A DNA stretch of 64,000 nt from Amycolatopsis balhimycina FH 1894 (GTDB lineage Bacteria; Actinomycetota; Actinomycetes; Mycobacteriales; Pseudonocardiaceae): positions 9,995,508-10,059,507 of the forward strand of contig NZ_KB913037.1 in the NCBI RefSeq assembly GCF_000384295.1. The letters are read 5' to 3'. The notes under the pieces are model-generated. The model was not told where the DNA came from, made no database searches, and saw nothing but the letters and a program-made list of their open reading frames with translations. This document shows, one piece after another, positions 35,283 through 49,681 of the stretch (its first letter is position 1; every line of letters begins with the position of its first letter). Made by a program: the position numbers and the translations under genes.

Positions 35283-36098
35283 ATGGTGATGAGCGCGGGA
35301 GCGGGACGGGCGTTCGGCGGTTTCGGGGGCGGCCTGTTCGGCGGACACGGCGGTTTCGGCCGCCCGGACCACGGTCCCGGCGACCACCCCCACGGGCCGC
35401 ACGGCCACGGACCTCACGAGCACGGGATCCCGGGCCACGAGGAGTGGGACGGCGGCCCCGAGCTGGCGCGCGGGGGCCCGCCGGGCGGCTTCCCACCGCA
35501 TCAGCCCCACCCGCCGCAACCGCCGGGTTTCCCCGGGTTCCCGGGTGGGCCGGGCTCGTTCGGCGGGCCCGGCGGCTGGGGTGGCGGCGGCGCGTGGCAG
35601 CGGGTGCGGGAGTTCCGCGGCGGTGGCGGCCGCCCGCCGGCCCGGCCGGTGCGCCCGGCCGTGCTGGCACTGCTGGCCGAGGAGCCGAGGCACGGCTACC
35701 AGCTGATGCAGGAGATCCGGCGGCGGACCCGCGACCGGTGGCGGCCCAGTCCCGGCTCGGTCTACCCGATCCTGCAGCAGCTGGAGGACGAGGGCCTGGT
35801 CCACACGGTCGAGGCGGCCGGCCGCCGGGTCGCCGAGCTGACCGAGGCCGGCCGGGAGCACGTCGCCGGGCGTGAGGCCGAGTTCGCCGCGCTGTGGGAG
35901 GAGCCCGAGGAGGAGCCGGGCGCCGACCGGTTCGCCGCGCTGTGGCACGCGCTCGGGGAGCTGTCCGGCGCGGCGGCGCAGGTCGGCTACACCGGCACCG
36001 AGGCGCAGGTGGCGGAGGTGAAGAAGATCCTCGCCGACGCGCGCCGCCGCGTCTACGCGGTCCTGGCCGACGCCGCCCTCGAGGACGAGGACGCCTGA
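35283..36098 (+). CDS. PadR family regulator with His/Gly/Pro-rich N-terminus
   Basis: A 271-residue protein. Residues 1 to about 115 are low-complexity and rich in His, Gly and Pro (HPHGPHGHGPHEHG). The winged-helix domain follows (AVLALLAEEPRHGYQLMQEI, GSVYPILQQLEDEGLV), then a helical dimerisation tail. The His-rich part could bind nickel, zinc or copper ions. The ATG has GGGAGG five bases upstream; a second ATG two codons later is equally well placed. It probably controls itself and the divergent secreted dehydrogenase-like gene through the palindrome between them. Confidence 0.85.
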   Translation: MVMSAGAGRAFGGFGGGLFGGHGGFGRPDHGPGDHPHGPHGHGPHEHGIPGHEEWDGGPELARGGPPGGFPPHQPHPPQPPGFPGFPGGPGSFGGPGGWGGGGAWQRVREFRGGGGRPPARPVRPAVLALLAEEPRHGYQLMQEIRRRTRDRWRPSPGSVYPILQQLEDEGLVHTVEAAGRRVAELTEAGREHVAGREAEFAALWEEPEEEPGADRFAALWHALGELSGAAAQVGYTGTEAQVAEVKKILADARRRVYAVLADAALEDEDA

Positions 36099-36110
36099 CG
36101 AGCCGGGGTG

Positions 36111-36165
36111 GTTCGTGAAGGCCACCTTGAGGAACTTCAAGTTCCTCAAGGTGGCCTTCACGAAC
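36111..36165. terminator. Long perfect palindrome after the PadR gene
   Basis: Arms of 26 bp (36111-36136 and 36140-36165; begins GTTCGTGAAGGCCACC) with a three-base loop. It lies 12 bases after the PadR stop and 45 bases before the next gene. RNA from either strand would fold into an extended hairpin. Confidence 0.8.
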
Positions 36166-36209
36166 TTGGGCCCGGGACGTAGCGACCCCGGCCGGTAAGG
36201 TCGGACCGC

Positions 36210-37247
36210 ATGGAGGAGAAGGACTTCGCCGCGCACCTGACCGCGACCATGACCGGCAGCGCGCTCACCATGCTGATCGGGGTCGGCCACCGCACCGGGC
36301 TCTTCGCGGCCGCCGCACGGGGCCCCGCCACCGGCGCCGGGCTCGCCGAGCGTGCCGGGCTCCAGGAGCGTTACGTCCGCGAATGGCTCGGCGCCATGGT
36401 CACCGGCGGGATCTTCACCTACGACGGCCGTGAGTACACCTTCCCGCCCGAGCACGCGAAGTTCCTGCTCGGCGAGACGGCGTCGAACCTGATGCCGTCG
36501 CTGCTGACGCTGTCCGCGTTCACCGGCATCCTGCCCGGCCTGGAACGCGCGTTCGCCGAAGGCGGCGGCGTCCCGAGGTCGGCGTACGGGCCCTACCTGG
36601 AGACCCTCGGCGCGAAGACCGGCGACAGCTGGAAGCACGTCTACCGCGAGCACCTGGTGGACGGCTTCTTCGGCGCGGTCCCCGGCCTGAAGGAGCGGCT
36701 GACCGCCGGGGCCCGGGTGCTCGACCTCGGCTGCGGCACCGGGAACGCGATCGCGGTCGCCGCCCGCGCGTTCCCCGCGTCACGATTCACCGGCCTCGAC
36801 ATCAACCCGGGCGTCGTCGAACAAGCGAAGGAGACGGCGAACGGGCTGCCGAACGCCGGCTTCGCCGTCGGGGACGCCGCCGGGCTGACCGCCGATCCGC
36901 CGTACGACGTCATCACCGCGTTCGACGCCATCCACGATCAGGACCGCCCGGACGTCGTGCTGCGCCGGGTCCGCGGCGCGCTGGCTCCCGACGGCCTGTT
37001 CTTCATGGTCGACACGAACTTCTCCAGCCACGTGGAGAAGAACATCGGGAACCCGCTGGCGGCGCTGACCTATTCGATCAGCCTGATGTACTGCACGACG
37101 ACGTCGCTGGCCGAGGGCGGTGCCGCGCTGGGAGCCGTGTGGGGCACCGAAAAGGCGTCGGAAATGCTCGCGGACGCGGGGTTCCGGCACGTCGACGTGC
37201 TCGGGTCCCCGCGTCCGCAGAACTGCATCTACGCCTGCCGCCCGTGA
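36210..37247 (+). CDS. SAM-dependent methyltransferase with N-terminal winged helix (Rv2258c-like)
   Basis: A 345-residue protein. Residues about 15-85 form a winged-helix dimerisation domain (GLAERAGLQERYVREWLGAM), and the Rossmann methyltransferase domain begins near residue 165 with the SAM motif VLDLGCGTGNA. The layout matches the Rv2258c type of actinobacterial methyltransferase; the substrate is not predictable. A TAAGGT box eight bases before the ATG suggests a very short or absent leader. It ends one base before the convergent carboxypeptidase gene. Confidence 0.85.
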   Translation: MEEKDFAAHLTATMTGSALTMLIGVGHRTGLFAAAARGPATGAGLAERAGLQERYVREWLGAMVTGGIFTYDGREYTFPPEHAKFLLGETASNLMPSLLTLSAFTGILPGLERAFAEGGGVPRSAYGPYLETLGAKTGDSWKHVYREHLVDGFFGAVPGLKERLTAGARVLDLGCGTGNAIAVAARAFPASRFTGLDINPGVVEQAKETANGLPNAGFAVGDAAGLTADPPYDVITAFDAIHDQDRPDVVLRRVRGALAPDGLFFMVDTNFSSHVEKNIGNPLAALTYSISLMYCTTTSLAEGGAALGAVWGTEKASEMLADAGFRHVDVLGSPRPQNCIYACRP

Positions 37248-37248
37248 A

Positions 37249-38568
37249 TCACTGCTGGTACGGCGCCGCCGCGGCCTTCGCGGCGGTGACCAGCGCGCCC
37301 TTGTTCTTCGGCCAGAACGTGCTGTCGACGCAGGTGTACTTCGGCAGGAAGCCGCCACAGGTGCCGCTCGAGCCACCGACCTCGAACGTCACGCTCGCGA
37401 CGCCGAGCTCACCGTAGGTGAAGTCGTCGGTGGTGCCGCTCGTGTCGTAGCCGACGGTCTCTTCGTTGGTGCCGACGAGGTAGCCGTTCGACGCGGAGTA
37501 CTTCGCGCCGAGCTTGCGGTACTGCGCGTCGTTCGGCGAGGTCGACTGCGTGAAGCCCCACGGGATGATGATGTCGTTTCCGTAGCTGTGCAGCGTGATC
37601 ATCGTGCCCTTGGCGGTCGACGGCGCCGGGTCGTTGTTCCCCGTGCCGCGCTGGTCCGGGAAGATCGCGCGAGCCAGCTTCTCCAGCGCCTGGACCTCGG
37701 GCTCGGAGCCGGCGCTCACGCCCTGGTAGGTCTCGGAACAGGCGGCGTTGGAGTCGCCGCCCCACTTGAACGTGGAGTTGCGGTTGAGGTCGACGCCGAT
37801 GTTCGTGCCGGAGCAGCCACCGCGCGAGTTGTTGGCGTTCTTGCGCTGCAGCTTCGGCGAGTTCCCGCCGGAGGCGACGATGTCGACGCCGTCGGGATTG
37901 GCGATCGGCACCACCCACACCTCGATAGTGTCCAAAATGGACTTCGCGGTGGCGTCGGTGGCGTAGCCGTCGGCGAGGTAGTCGATCCAGCGCCAGGCGA
38001 GCTCACCGGTCGACAGCTCGCGCGCGTGGATCTGGGACATCAGGAAGAACTTCGGCTTCGGCGACGTCGTCGACAGCGTGCAGTCGCCGGCCTGCTTCTT
38101 CGTCAGGCAGATGGCCTGGATGTCGTGCCCGCCCTGGCCCTTCGTCTTCTTCCACGACTGGCCGATCGTGTACTTCGTGGCCAGGTCGGGGTGTGCCGAA
38201 GCGACCTGCGCGAGGTGGTTCTCCTGCGCGGTGACCGTCCGGTACCCGCCGTAGAAGGTGTCGGCCGCCAGGCTGTTCGTCCGGGCGGGGAGTTCCTTGT
38301 AGACGGTGTCGAAGTACGACGGCCGATAGCCGAGCGCCCGCAGTTTCGCGGCGACGGCTTGCCCGCCGACGACGTTGACGGTGCCGGCGTCACCCTCTTC
38401 GACGTCGAAGCCGGCCGCGGTCAGCGCCTGCGCCTGGGCGGCGGTGGCCGGGACGCGCCAGAACACCGGCGAGTCCGCCGCCTGCGCGGTGGCGGTACCG
38501 CCGAGCAGGGTGGTGAGCAGGACACCGGTCGCCGCAAGGGCAAGCCGGGACAAGGACCTTGACGCCAT
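37249..38568 (-). CDS. Secreted M14 zinc carboxypeptidase
   Basis: A 439-residue secreted peptidase with signal peptide (about 1-31, ending AQA). Zinc ligands are H181 and E184 in QIHARELSTGE and H327 in ITLHSYGN. The substrate arginine is in VDLNRN (about 260-264), and the general base is E396 in VTFEVGG. The N-terminal 100 residues form a propeptide-like domain. The active-site set is complete, so an active extracellular carboxypeptidase is expected, of the type related to carboxypeptidase T / zinc carboxypeptidase of streptomycetes. Confidence 0.92.
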   Translation of the reverse strand: MASRSLSRLALAATGVLLTTLLGGTATAQAADSPVFWRVPATAAQAQALTAAGFDVEEGDAGTVNVVGGQAVAAKLRALGYRPSYFDTVYKELPARTNSLAADTFYGGYRTVTAQENHLAQVASAHPDLATKYTIGQSWKKTKGQGGHDIQAICLTKKQAGDCTLSTTSPKPKFFLMSQIHARELSTGELAWRWIDYLADGYATDATAKSILDTIEVWVVPIANPDGVDIVASGGNSPKLQRKNANNSRGGCSGTNIGVDLNRNSTFKWGGDSNAACSETYQGVSAGSEPEVQALEKLARAIFPDQRGTGNNDPAPSTAKGTMITLHSYGNDIIIPWGFTQSTSPNDAQYRKLGAKYSASNGYLVGTNEETVGYDTSGTTDDFTYGELGVASVTFEVGGSSGTCGGFLPKYTCVDSTFWPKNKGALVTAAKAAAAPYQQ

Positions 38569-38706
38569 CGGGGGATCTCCTCACGCCGCGCGGATGGACG
38601 CCCGGCGGGGACCACGAGCCCACGGTCACCGTACCGGCACGCACAGTGTGTCGGCCCGGGACAAACCCGCCATACCCCCGAAAGTCGCGAAACCGCCGAC
38701 GCGCAC

Positions 38707-38773
38707 GGCGGCACTTTCCCGTGAAAGTGCCGCCTCGGGCCGCTGAGTCCGGCACTTTCACGGGAAGTGCCGG
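38707..38773 (-). terminator. Tandem hairpins after the acyl-CoA carboxylase gene
   Basis: Two adjacent stems, 12 bp (38707-38734) and 9 bp (38749-38773), share the word GGCACTTTC. They begin seven bases beyond the carboxylase stop on the minus strand, so they probably terminate that transcript. Confidence 0.7.
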
Positions 38774-38779
38774 ATCGGG

Positions 38780-44296
<5,517 letters not shown>

Positions 44297-44553
44297 CGGC
44301 TGAGCCTCCCAAGTACGCATGCGCAGAAGGCGACGTACCTGTCCTGGAACGTCGCCCGCACCTGTCTACACCTTGCTCGATTACCCGGGGGTAGACCAAT
44401 GTCCGCCATGGCGCATGCCGGGGCGGCTGAGTTGTAGGAACCCCACAAAAAGCGACCCGCGCCACACTGCCGGGGCCCCGTTTCACGCGAGGTCTGCGAC
44501 AAAGGGCGTCGCGCAGCCTACGGCCGGGAGAACATCCGGTGACGGGGGCCTCG

Positions 44554-44793
44554 TCAAGAAGCCAGCAGGACGTCCGAGTCCAGCACCTGGCCCAGCTCGC
44601 GGCGTTCGGCGTCCGACAACGGGACGGCCGCGACGCTGCAGCGGCCGTCGGGGCCGGGTGCGGTCGTGATCGCCAGGACGGACTTCCCGTCGATCTCCCG
44701 CAGCGTGACCCGGCCGCCGCACGAGAGGTCCACCGTGATCCCGGGGCGGTCGCGGTGCCTGCCCAGCCAACGGCCGACGAAGTCGAAGGTCAT
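44554..44793 (-). CDS. Small hypothetical protein
   Basis: A 79-residue protein (MTFDFVGRWLGRHRDRPGIT) with several short beta-strand-like segments and no recognisable domain. It has a strong GGGGAG ribosome site eight bases before the ATG and good codon use. It sits between the carboxylase gene and the beta-helix gene, all on the same strand but with gaps of about 100-260 bases, so an operon is not certain. Confidence 0.65.
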   Translation of the reverse strand: MTFDFVGRWLGRHRDRPGITVDLSCGGRVTLREIDGKSVLAITTAPGPDGRCSVAAVPLSDAERRELGQVLDSDVLLAS

Positions 44794-44891
44794 CGCGGTC
44801 TCCCCTCGGAACGAGTACCCCTCTTGGAGCACAGGTGTGCTTCCGAGATGCCCCGGATACCTCGTGTTCACACCCGGTCGTGGTGAAAAGG

Positions 44892-47126
44892 TCACCGCGG
44901 CCCGGCCGCGGCCATCACCGATTTCGCGGCGTCGGGCCAGTTTCCGCCGGTCACGACGGTCGTGTCGCTGATGACGACGTTCGTGCCGAGGTTCTTCACG
45001 ACCGTGTTGTCGGTGAAGTTGTGGTGGATCGTGATGTCGTGGATGGTCGGCGTCCACATGCCCACCCAGCGGCCGGTCTCGTTGCTCACCACGTTGTCGT
45101 GGGTGTCCCACCACGAGCTGCCTTCGTCGTGGTAGAGCATGTTGTTGTTGTGCGGCGCGGTGTGCACCCAGTTGCCCGCGGTGACCGATCCGGCCGCGGC
45201 GTCCTGGCCGCCGAGGGTGTAGATCGGGCCGCCGTCGAGCAGCGTGCGCATCACGTCGTGGATGTCGTTGCCGAGGATGCGGTTGGCGCCGGAGTAGATC
45301 GTGCCGCGCCGGCAGGCCTTCAGGCCCTGCTTCGCCTGCAGCTCGCACGGTGACGCCCAGCCCCAGCCCCAGCCGAGCGAGATGCCCGAATACGGCGTTT
45401 CGGCGATTTCGTTGTGCTCGAGGGTGAGCCGGCGCCCGTGCCCGGCCCAGATGCCGACGGCGTCGTGGTAGTCCTGCCCGACGCGCGTGATCGTGCTGTC
45501 CGCGACGGTGATGTCGAGCGTCATGCGGGCGGGGTCGGCGAGGTAGTAGTCGTCGACCTCGCCGATCGCGATGCCGCCCGCGGAGGTGTCGGTGATCGTG
45601 GTGCGGGTGATGCGGGCGTCCTGGGTGCCGTCTTCCAGGGCGATCCCGGCGCCGCCGAGCTGCCGGAAGGTGCTTCGGTCGATCGTGATGTCCCGCCCGC
45701 GGTCGATCTCGAGCGCGGCGGGCGGCCGGATCGGCGCGTGCGGCGCGGCCGCGGCCCACTGGACACCGGCCTGGTTGTCGACGTAGCCGTCGCGGGACGG
45801 CAGGGTCCACGTCGTCCCGGTGAAGGTGAGGCCGCTGAAGCTCAAGTCGTGCGCGGGCCGCACGACGTCCGGAGTGACGACGAAGGCGTCGACCAGGAAG
45901 GTCCGGTCGGTGCGGCTGGTCAGCGTCACCGTGTGCCTGCCCTTCGGCAGGTCCTTCACCGCGTAGACGACCTGCTGCGCGAGCCGGACGTCGCCGGCTT
46001 CGGTGTGCGGCCGGGGATCGGGGCGGCCGTCCACGGTCGCGGTGAAGGCGCCCTGGTCGGTGTTCGTCTCCGCGAGGACGTCGAGGCCGGTGCCGGTGAA
46101 GGTGTAGCTCACCGACGCGCCCGGGGTGGTTGTGACGTGCACGCCGTCCTGGAAGTCGCCCAGCGCCCGGTCCGCCGACGTCGTCCACGCGCCCCGGTAG
46201 GTCGCGGTGTCGTCGTCGGCCGGTGTCAGGTGGCCCGGCGTGCCCTCCGCCGAGACGAGCGTCTCCAGCAGCGGGAGCTCGACGTCGGCCTTCGCCATGT
46301 CCTGGCCCGGCAAGGGGATGTAGGAGAGCCGGCCGGCCGCGCGGTCGAGGTACCACTGGCCGGGCTTGGTCAGCAGCTCGTAGGCGTTTTCGACCCAGCT
46401 GACGCCGTCGAGCTTGGGGAGCCCGTTGCCGTTGAAGGGGAACTGCCGGTTGATGACCGCGGTGTTGTTGTTGCGCCAGCAATCGGGCTGGACGGTCAGT
46501 GCCGATCCGGTGCCCTCATGGGTGATCGAAGCGAGCGGGCAGCGCATGTGCTTCCACTTGTTCTCCTGCGCCACTTCGACGTCCTGCTGGTTCGTCAGCG
46601 CGGCGAAGGATGGATCCGGGGTGCTGAAGCCGGTGGCGGTGACCGTGAAGGTCGCGGGAGCGAGCGCGGTGCGGGCGCGTTCGGCGCGGACGCCGTCGAC
46701 GAACAGCTGCCGTGTGCCGGTGCCCTTGGGAACGCTCGCCGTGTAGATGCCGCGGGCGGGGTCGGTGCGGGTGAAGCCGGTGACCCGCCGGGCGCCCGTG
46801 AGCACCGGCGTCTCGCCCGGGGCGGCGCGGAACGCGACCTTCGCGGCCGTCCGCGGCAGTTCGAGAGTCCGGTTCAGGCGGTAGGTTCCGCCACGCAGGA
46901 GCACCGTGACGTCGCCATGTTCCCCGGCGAGCCGCCGGGAAGCGCTTTCCAGCGAACACGGGTGCGGGACCGAGCAGGCCGTGCCGTGGCCGTCCGGTGC
47001 CGCGACCAGCGTGCGGCCGGGTGCCGCGCCCGCCGGAGCGGCCAGCGTGACGCCCGCCAGCAGAACCGCGCCCAGTGCCGCACTCACTGCCGCACTCACT
47101 GCCGTGCTCAGCCGTCCGAAGTCCAT
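44892..47126 (-). CDS. Secreted right-handed beta-helix protein
   Basis: A 744-residue secreted protein. The signal peptide covers about 1-35 (ends APAGAA). The N-terminal part (VTVLLRGGTYRLNRTLELPR, RQLFVDGVRAERAR) and the C-terminal rungs (ITRTTITDTSAGGIAIGEVD, GIWAGHGRRLTLEHNEIAE) are typical of beta-helix glycoside hydrolases or lyases acting on polysaccharides. A jelly-roll carbohydrate-binding-like domain is inserted near 330-450 (YTFTGTGLDVLAETNTDQG). I chose the ATG giving MDFGRLST, seven residues downstream of the first ATG, because it begins a normal signal peptide. Confidence 0.8.
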   Translation of the reverse strand: MDFGRLSTAVSAAVSAALGAVLLAGVTLAAPAGAAPGRTLVAAPDGHGTACSVPHPCSLESASRRLAGEHGDVTVLLRGGTYRLNRTLELPRTAAKVAFRAAPGETPVLTGARRVTGFTRTDPARGIYTASVPKGTGTRQLFVDGVRAERARTALAPATFTVTATGFSTPDPSFAALTNQQDVEVAQENKWKHMRCPLASITHEGTGSALTVQPDCWRNNNTAVINRQFPFNGNGLPKLDGVSWVENAYELLTKPGQWYLDRAAGRLSYIPLPGQDMAKADVELPLLETLVSAEGTPGHLTPADDDTATYRGAWTTSADRALGDFQDGVHVTTTPGASVSYTFTGTGLDVLAETNTDQGAFTATVDGRPDPRPHTEAGDVRLAQQVVYAVKDLPKGRHTVTLTSRTDRTFLVDAFVVTPDVVRPAHDLSFSGLTFTGTTWTLPSRDGYVDNQAGVQWAAAAPHAPIRPPAALEIDRGRDITIDRSTFRQLGGAGIALEDGTQDARITRTTITDTSAGGIAIGEVDDYYLADPARMTLDITVADSTITRVGQDYHDAVGIWAGHGRRLTLEHNEIAETPYSGISLGWGWGWASPCELQAKQGLKACRRGTIYSGANRILGNDIHDVMRTLLDGGPIYTLGGQDAAAGSVTAGNWVHTAPHNNNMLYHDEGSSWWDTHDNVVSNETGRWVGMWTPTIHDITIHHNFTDNTVVKNLGTNVVISDTTVVTGGNWPDAAKSVMAAAGPR

Positions 47127-47147
47127 GGCCCGACGCTGACACCTCAT

Positions 47148-47158
47148 ACATCAGATGT
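47148..47158. promoter_or_regulatory. Operator-like palindrome ACATCAGATGT, site 1
   Basis: Perfect 11-bp palindrome within CTCATACATCAGATGT, 22 bases before the beta-helix gene start. A second match lies at 47211-47221. Confidence 0.5.
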
Positions 47159-47210
47159 CAACGCACCTTCTGTCGTAGTCGGTGGTGTTACGTGCGGAAA
47201 TGCGCCTCAG

Positions 47211-47221
47211 ACATCGGATGA
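47211..47221. promoter_or_regulatory. Operator-like palindrome ACATCGGATGA, site 2
   Basis: Second copy of the word CTCANACATCNGATG, 63 bases upstream of site 1 in the same direction. Six turns of helix separate the two, as in cooperative operator pairs. Confidence 0.45.
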
Positions 47222-47258
47222 ATGTGTCGGTGGATGGGACGGCGAGCGGATCGGCGAG

Positions 47259-47291
47259 CGGGCCGGCACCCCCCGACTGGGTGCCGGCCCG
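47259..47291 (-). terminator. Hairpin terminator after the caspase-like gene
   Basis: 12-bp perfect stem CGGGCCGGCACC / GGTGCCGGCCCG with a nine-base loop, 25 bases beyond the stop of the 544-residue protein gene. Confidence 0.65.
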
Positions 47292-47315
47292 TCCTTCTCC
47301 CGTTGCGCCTCGGCG

Positions 47316-48950
47316 TCAGCGCAGGGGCGCCTCCAGGACGTACCGCTTCGCGAGGCCCTCCCCGCAGTCCACTTCGACGGTTCGCCGGACGACGTGCGTG
47401 CCGTCGTCGCCGCGCAGCGCGTAGCCGACCGCTGTCGAGTCCGGGATCGTGCGGACCTCGGCGGGCACCCGGCCGCCTGCCGACAGCCGGCGCAGCAGGC
47501 GCTGCGCCGGCGCGTCGAGTGCCTCGTCCACAGTGGACGGGTTGCGGGTGTCTTCCCGTCCCGGCGAAGGCGCCGCGGGCGCGCTGCCGGCCAGCCGCTC
47601 GACCTCGCGGGTGGCGTCGACGATCGTCGTCACGGTGCCGCCGCCGTCGATGCTGACGCGCACCTCGCCGAGGCCGGGCGTGACGACCGGGTGCCCGTCG
47701 ACCAGCTGTGTGAACACGACGTGGGTTTCGCGCACCCGCGGGTCGGCGATCTCGTCGGCCGTGCCGCCCGCGTGGTACTGGTGGCGCACCTTGTCCGCGA
47801 CCAGGTCGACGCGGTCGGCCAGGCCGAAGGTCTCCACGGCGTCCTGCGCGATCCGCACCGCTTCGGCGGCGCTCGGCGCGTCCCGGCCGGTGCCGTCGGC
47901 CTCGGCGAACGTGATCTCGCGGACGCCGCGGTGGTCGATGGTCAGCCGCGGGCCGCCATCGCCGCTCGGGCCGGCGCCCAGTGCGACGCCGTGCGGGCCC
48001 AGCGCGTCGTCCGGCAGCCCGCCGTCGAGCCGGACGCCGTAGTGTCCGGCCAGCTCGGTCAGCCGGGACGGCGAGAGCCGCTGCGGCGCGAACCGGGCCG
48101 TCTGCGGCGAGCCGGGCAGCTCCAGGCGGTCCTCCCGGATGCTCTTGGCGGCGTCGTACCAGGTCCACCACCACCAGTTCTTCGACGCGGCGGCGGTGGA
48201 GAAGTTCCCTTCGTTCCACAGCCGGTCCTGCGCTTCGGCCTGCGTCGCCCCGCACGCGACGACCGACGGCGCCTGGTGGGGGTCGATTTCCCACGACGCG
48301 TCCAGCCACGCCTTGCTGAACTTGCGGCCGTTGGCGTTCCACTTGGTGAAGAAGAGCGCGCCGTAGTCCGGGTTGTCGACGCTGGTCGTCTCGAAGCCGA
48401 AGATCATCCGCAGGCCCAGGTTCGCCGCGTCCCACGTGCGGATCGGGCTGTTGCCGCCACCGATGCGCAGCGAGAGGCAGGTGGAGAAGAACAGGTAGCG
48501 CGCGACCTCGTTGCCCAGTCGCATATCGGCCGAGTTCACCCAGGCCGACCCGCCCCAGGTGCCGCCCATCGGCATCGAGAAGACGCCGTTGCCGTCCATC
48601 GTCCCGTGTCCCGAGTGGTACTCGGCGACGCAGGCGTCGAAGCCGTAGGTGCCCTGCCAGTCGTCGTACTCTTCGCCGTAGATCCACGACAGCACGCCGC
48701 CGTCGCGATACCAGAAGTTCGGCGCGGTGAACTTATTGACGTAATTGTAGAAACCACCCGCGTCTTCGTGGGTGAAGGAGAGGTCGCTGATCCCGGGCGG
48801 GAAGTCCTCGATGGAGCAGAAACCGTACCGGTTGGCGCCGCGATCAGCCGCGACCCCGGTCGCGGCGAACGGATCTCCCGAGGTCAGCGCCCGCGCGGCA
48901 GCGGGCGCTGACGGTGGCGCGGTGACCGCGCCGTTCTTGAGCAAAGCCAT
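47316..48950 (-). CDS. Putative caspase-fold (DUF6345-like) protein
   Basis: A 544-residue protein without signal peptide. Residues about 40-250 contain YHSGHG (H112, H115) followed by FFSTCLSL (C158), a His/Cys pair arranged as in clan CD peptidases (caspase, gingipain, CHAT). The segment LGLRMIFGFETTSVDNPDYG resembles DUF6345 proteins as I recall them. The C-terminal 250 residues look like a separate alpha/beta domain with FTQLVDGHPVVTPGLGEV, similar to propeptide-type PepSY/FTP modules. Peptidase activity is inference. The ATG follows a strong GGGGAGG site. Confidence 0.65.
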   Translation of the reverse strand: MALLKNGAVTAPPSAPAAARALTSGDPFAATGVAADRGANRYGFCSIEDFPPGISDLSFTHEDAGGFYNYVNKFTAPNFWYRDGGVLSWIYGEEYDDWQGTYGFDACVAEYHSGHGTMDGNGVFSMPMGGTWGGSAWVNSADMRLGNEVARYLFFSTCLSLRIGGGNSPIRTWDAANLGLRMIFGFETTSVDNPDYGALFFTKWNANGRKFSKAWLDASWEIDPHQAPSVVACGATQAEAQDRLWNEGNFSTAAASKNWWWWTWYDAAKSIREDRLELPGSPQTARFAPQRLSPSRLTELAGHYGVRLDGGLPDDALGPHGVALGAGPSGDGGPRLTIDHRGVREITFAEADGTGRDAPSAAEAVRIAQDAVETFGLADRVDLVADKVRHQYHAGGTADEIADPRVRETHVVFTQLVDGHPVVTPGLGEVRVSIDGGGTVTTIVDATREVERLAGSAPAAPSPGREDTRNPSTVDEALDAPAQRLLRRLSAGGRVPAEVRTIPDSTAVGYALRGDDGTHVVRRTVEVDCGEGLAKRYVLEAPLR

Positions 48951-49274
48951 GGTTCCTCCCCGTCGACAGCAGAATGAATCGATCCGACGTTAGCCGTCAA
49001 ACCGGCGGAATCGGAGCTGATACATCTTTTTGCCACACCTTCAGCTCAATTTTTTCAGTGCTGAACCGATTCTGTGGGCCATTCCCGGAAATGTGCGCGA
49101 CCCGGTCAGGGGCAACCGGCCACAGTGGACTTCGCGGTCACGCCGGGGTGGCGCGCCGATGGGCGCCGCCCCCGGTTTCCACGTTACCGGGGAGGACCGG
49201 CAGAATGCGGACGGCGACCGGATTCCGCCAGGGACGAGGCGTGCCGGGCGTGGGGGCGCGGCCATGATGGCCGG
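48951..49274. other. Intergenic region, divergent promoters
   Basis: About 320 bases between the divergent caspase-like and GerW-like genes. Parts are unusually AT-rich (near 49025-49065, with CAATTTTTTCAG). A small inverted repeat TTCAGC / GCTGAA flanks that segment. No gene seen. Confidence 0.45.
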
Positions 49275-49592
49275 ATGAAGCTCGGGCAGTTGGCGTCGGT
49301 GGCGCGGGAGATGTTCTCCGCCAAGGTGGTCTACGGCGAACCCGTGGAGCGTGACGGCACGGTCGTCATCGCGGCCGCGGCGGTCTTCGGTGGCGGGGGT
49401 GGGGGCGGCGACGGCGCGGCAGCGCGGGAGGGCGCCGGGTTCGGGGTGTTCGCCCGGCCTGTCGGCGCGTTCGTCGTCCGGGACGGCGCTGTGACCTGGG
49501 TGCCCGCCGTCGACGTCACGCGGCTCGGGCTGGCCGCCGCGGTCGGCGTCGTCGCTCTCGCGAAGATCCTGGCAAGACGTACCCGGTCCTGA
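49275..49592 (+). CDS. GerW (YtfJ) family sporulation-type protein
   Basis: A 105-residue protein. The segment VVYGEPVERDGTVVIAAA, the poly-Gly stretch near residues 39-45, and the GAFVVRDGAVTWVPAVDVTR end are the family pattern of GerW/YtfJ. In Bacillus this family is linked to spore germination; in actinobacteria the role is unknown. The C-terminus adds a short hydrophobic helix. An upstream in-frame extension is open but the ATG (MKLGQLASVA) matches the usual N-terminus. Confidence 0.78.
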   Translation: MKLGQLASVAREMFSAKVVYGEPVERDGTVVIAAAAVFGGGGGGGDGAAAREGAGFGVFARPVGAFVVRDGAVTWVPAVDVTRLGLAAAVGVVALAKILARRTRS

Positions 49593-49681
49593 TCGGGAAC
49601 CGGCGAAAGTTCACCGGCGGTTCTTGTTCGCGTTCGCGTTGGCGGCCTAGCGTCGGGATGTCGTCCGATGCGGAGGTACGC

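Noticed and set aside
32156..35875. Long plus-strand frame across the LGFP gene and the start of the PadR gene
   Set aside because: It overlaps two well-supported genes in other frames and is Arg/Gly/Val-rich without motifs.
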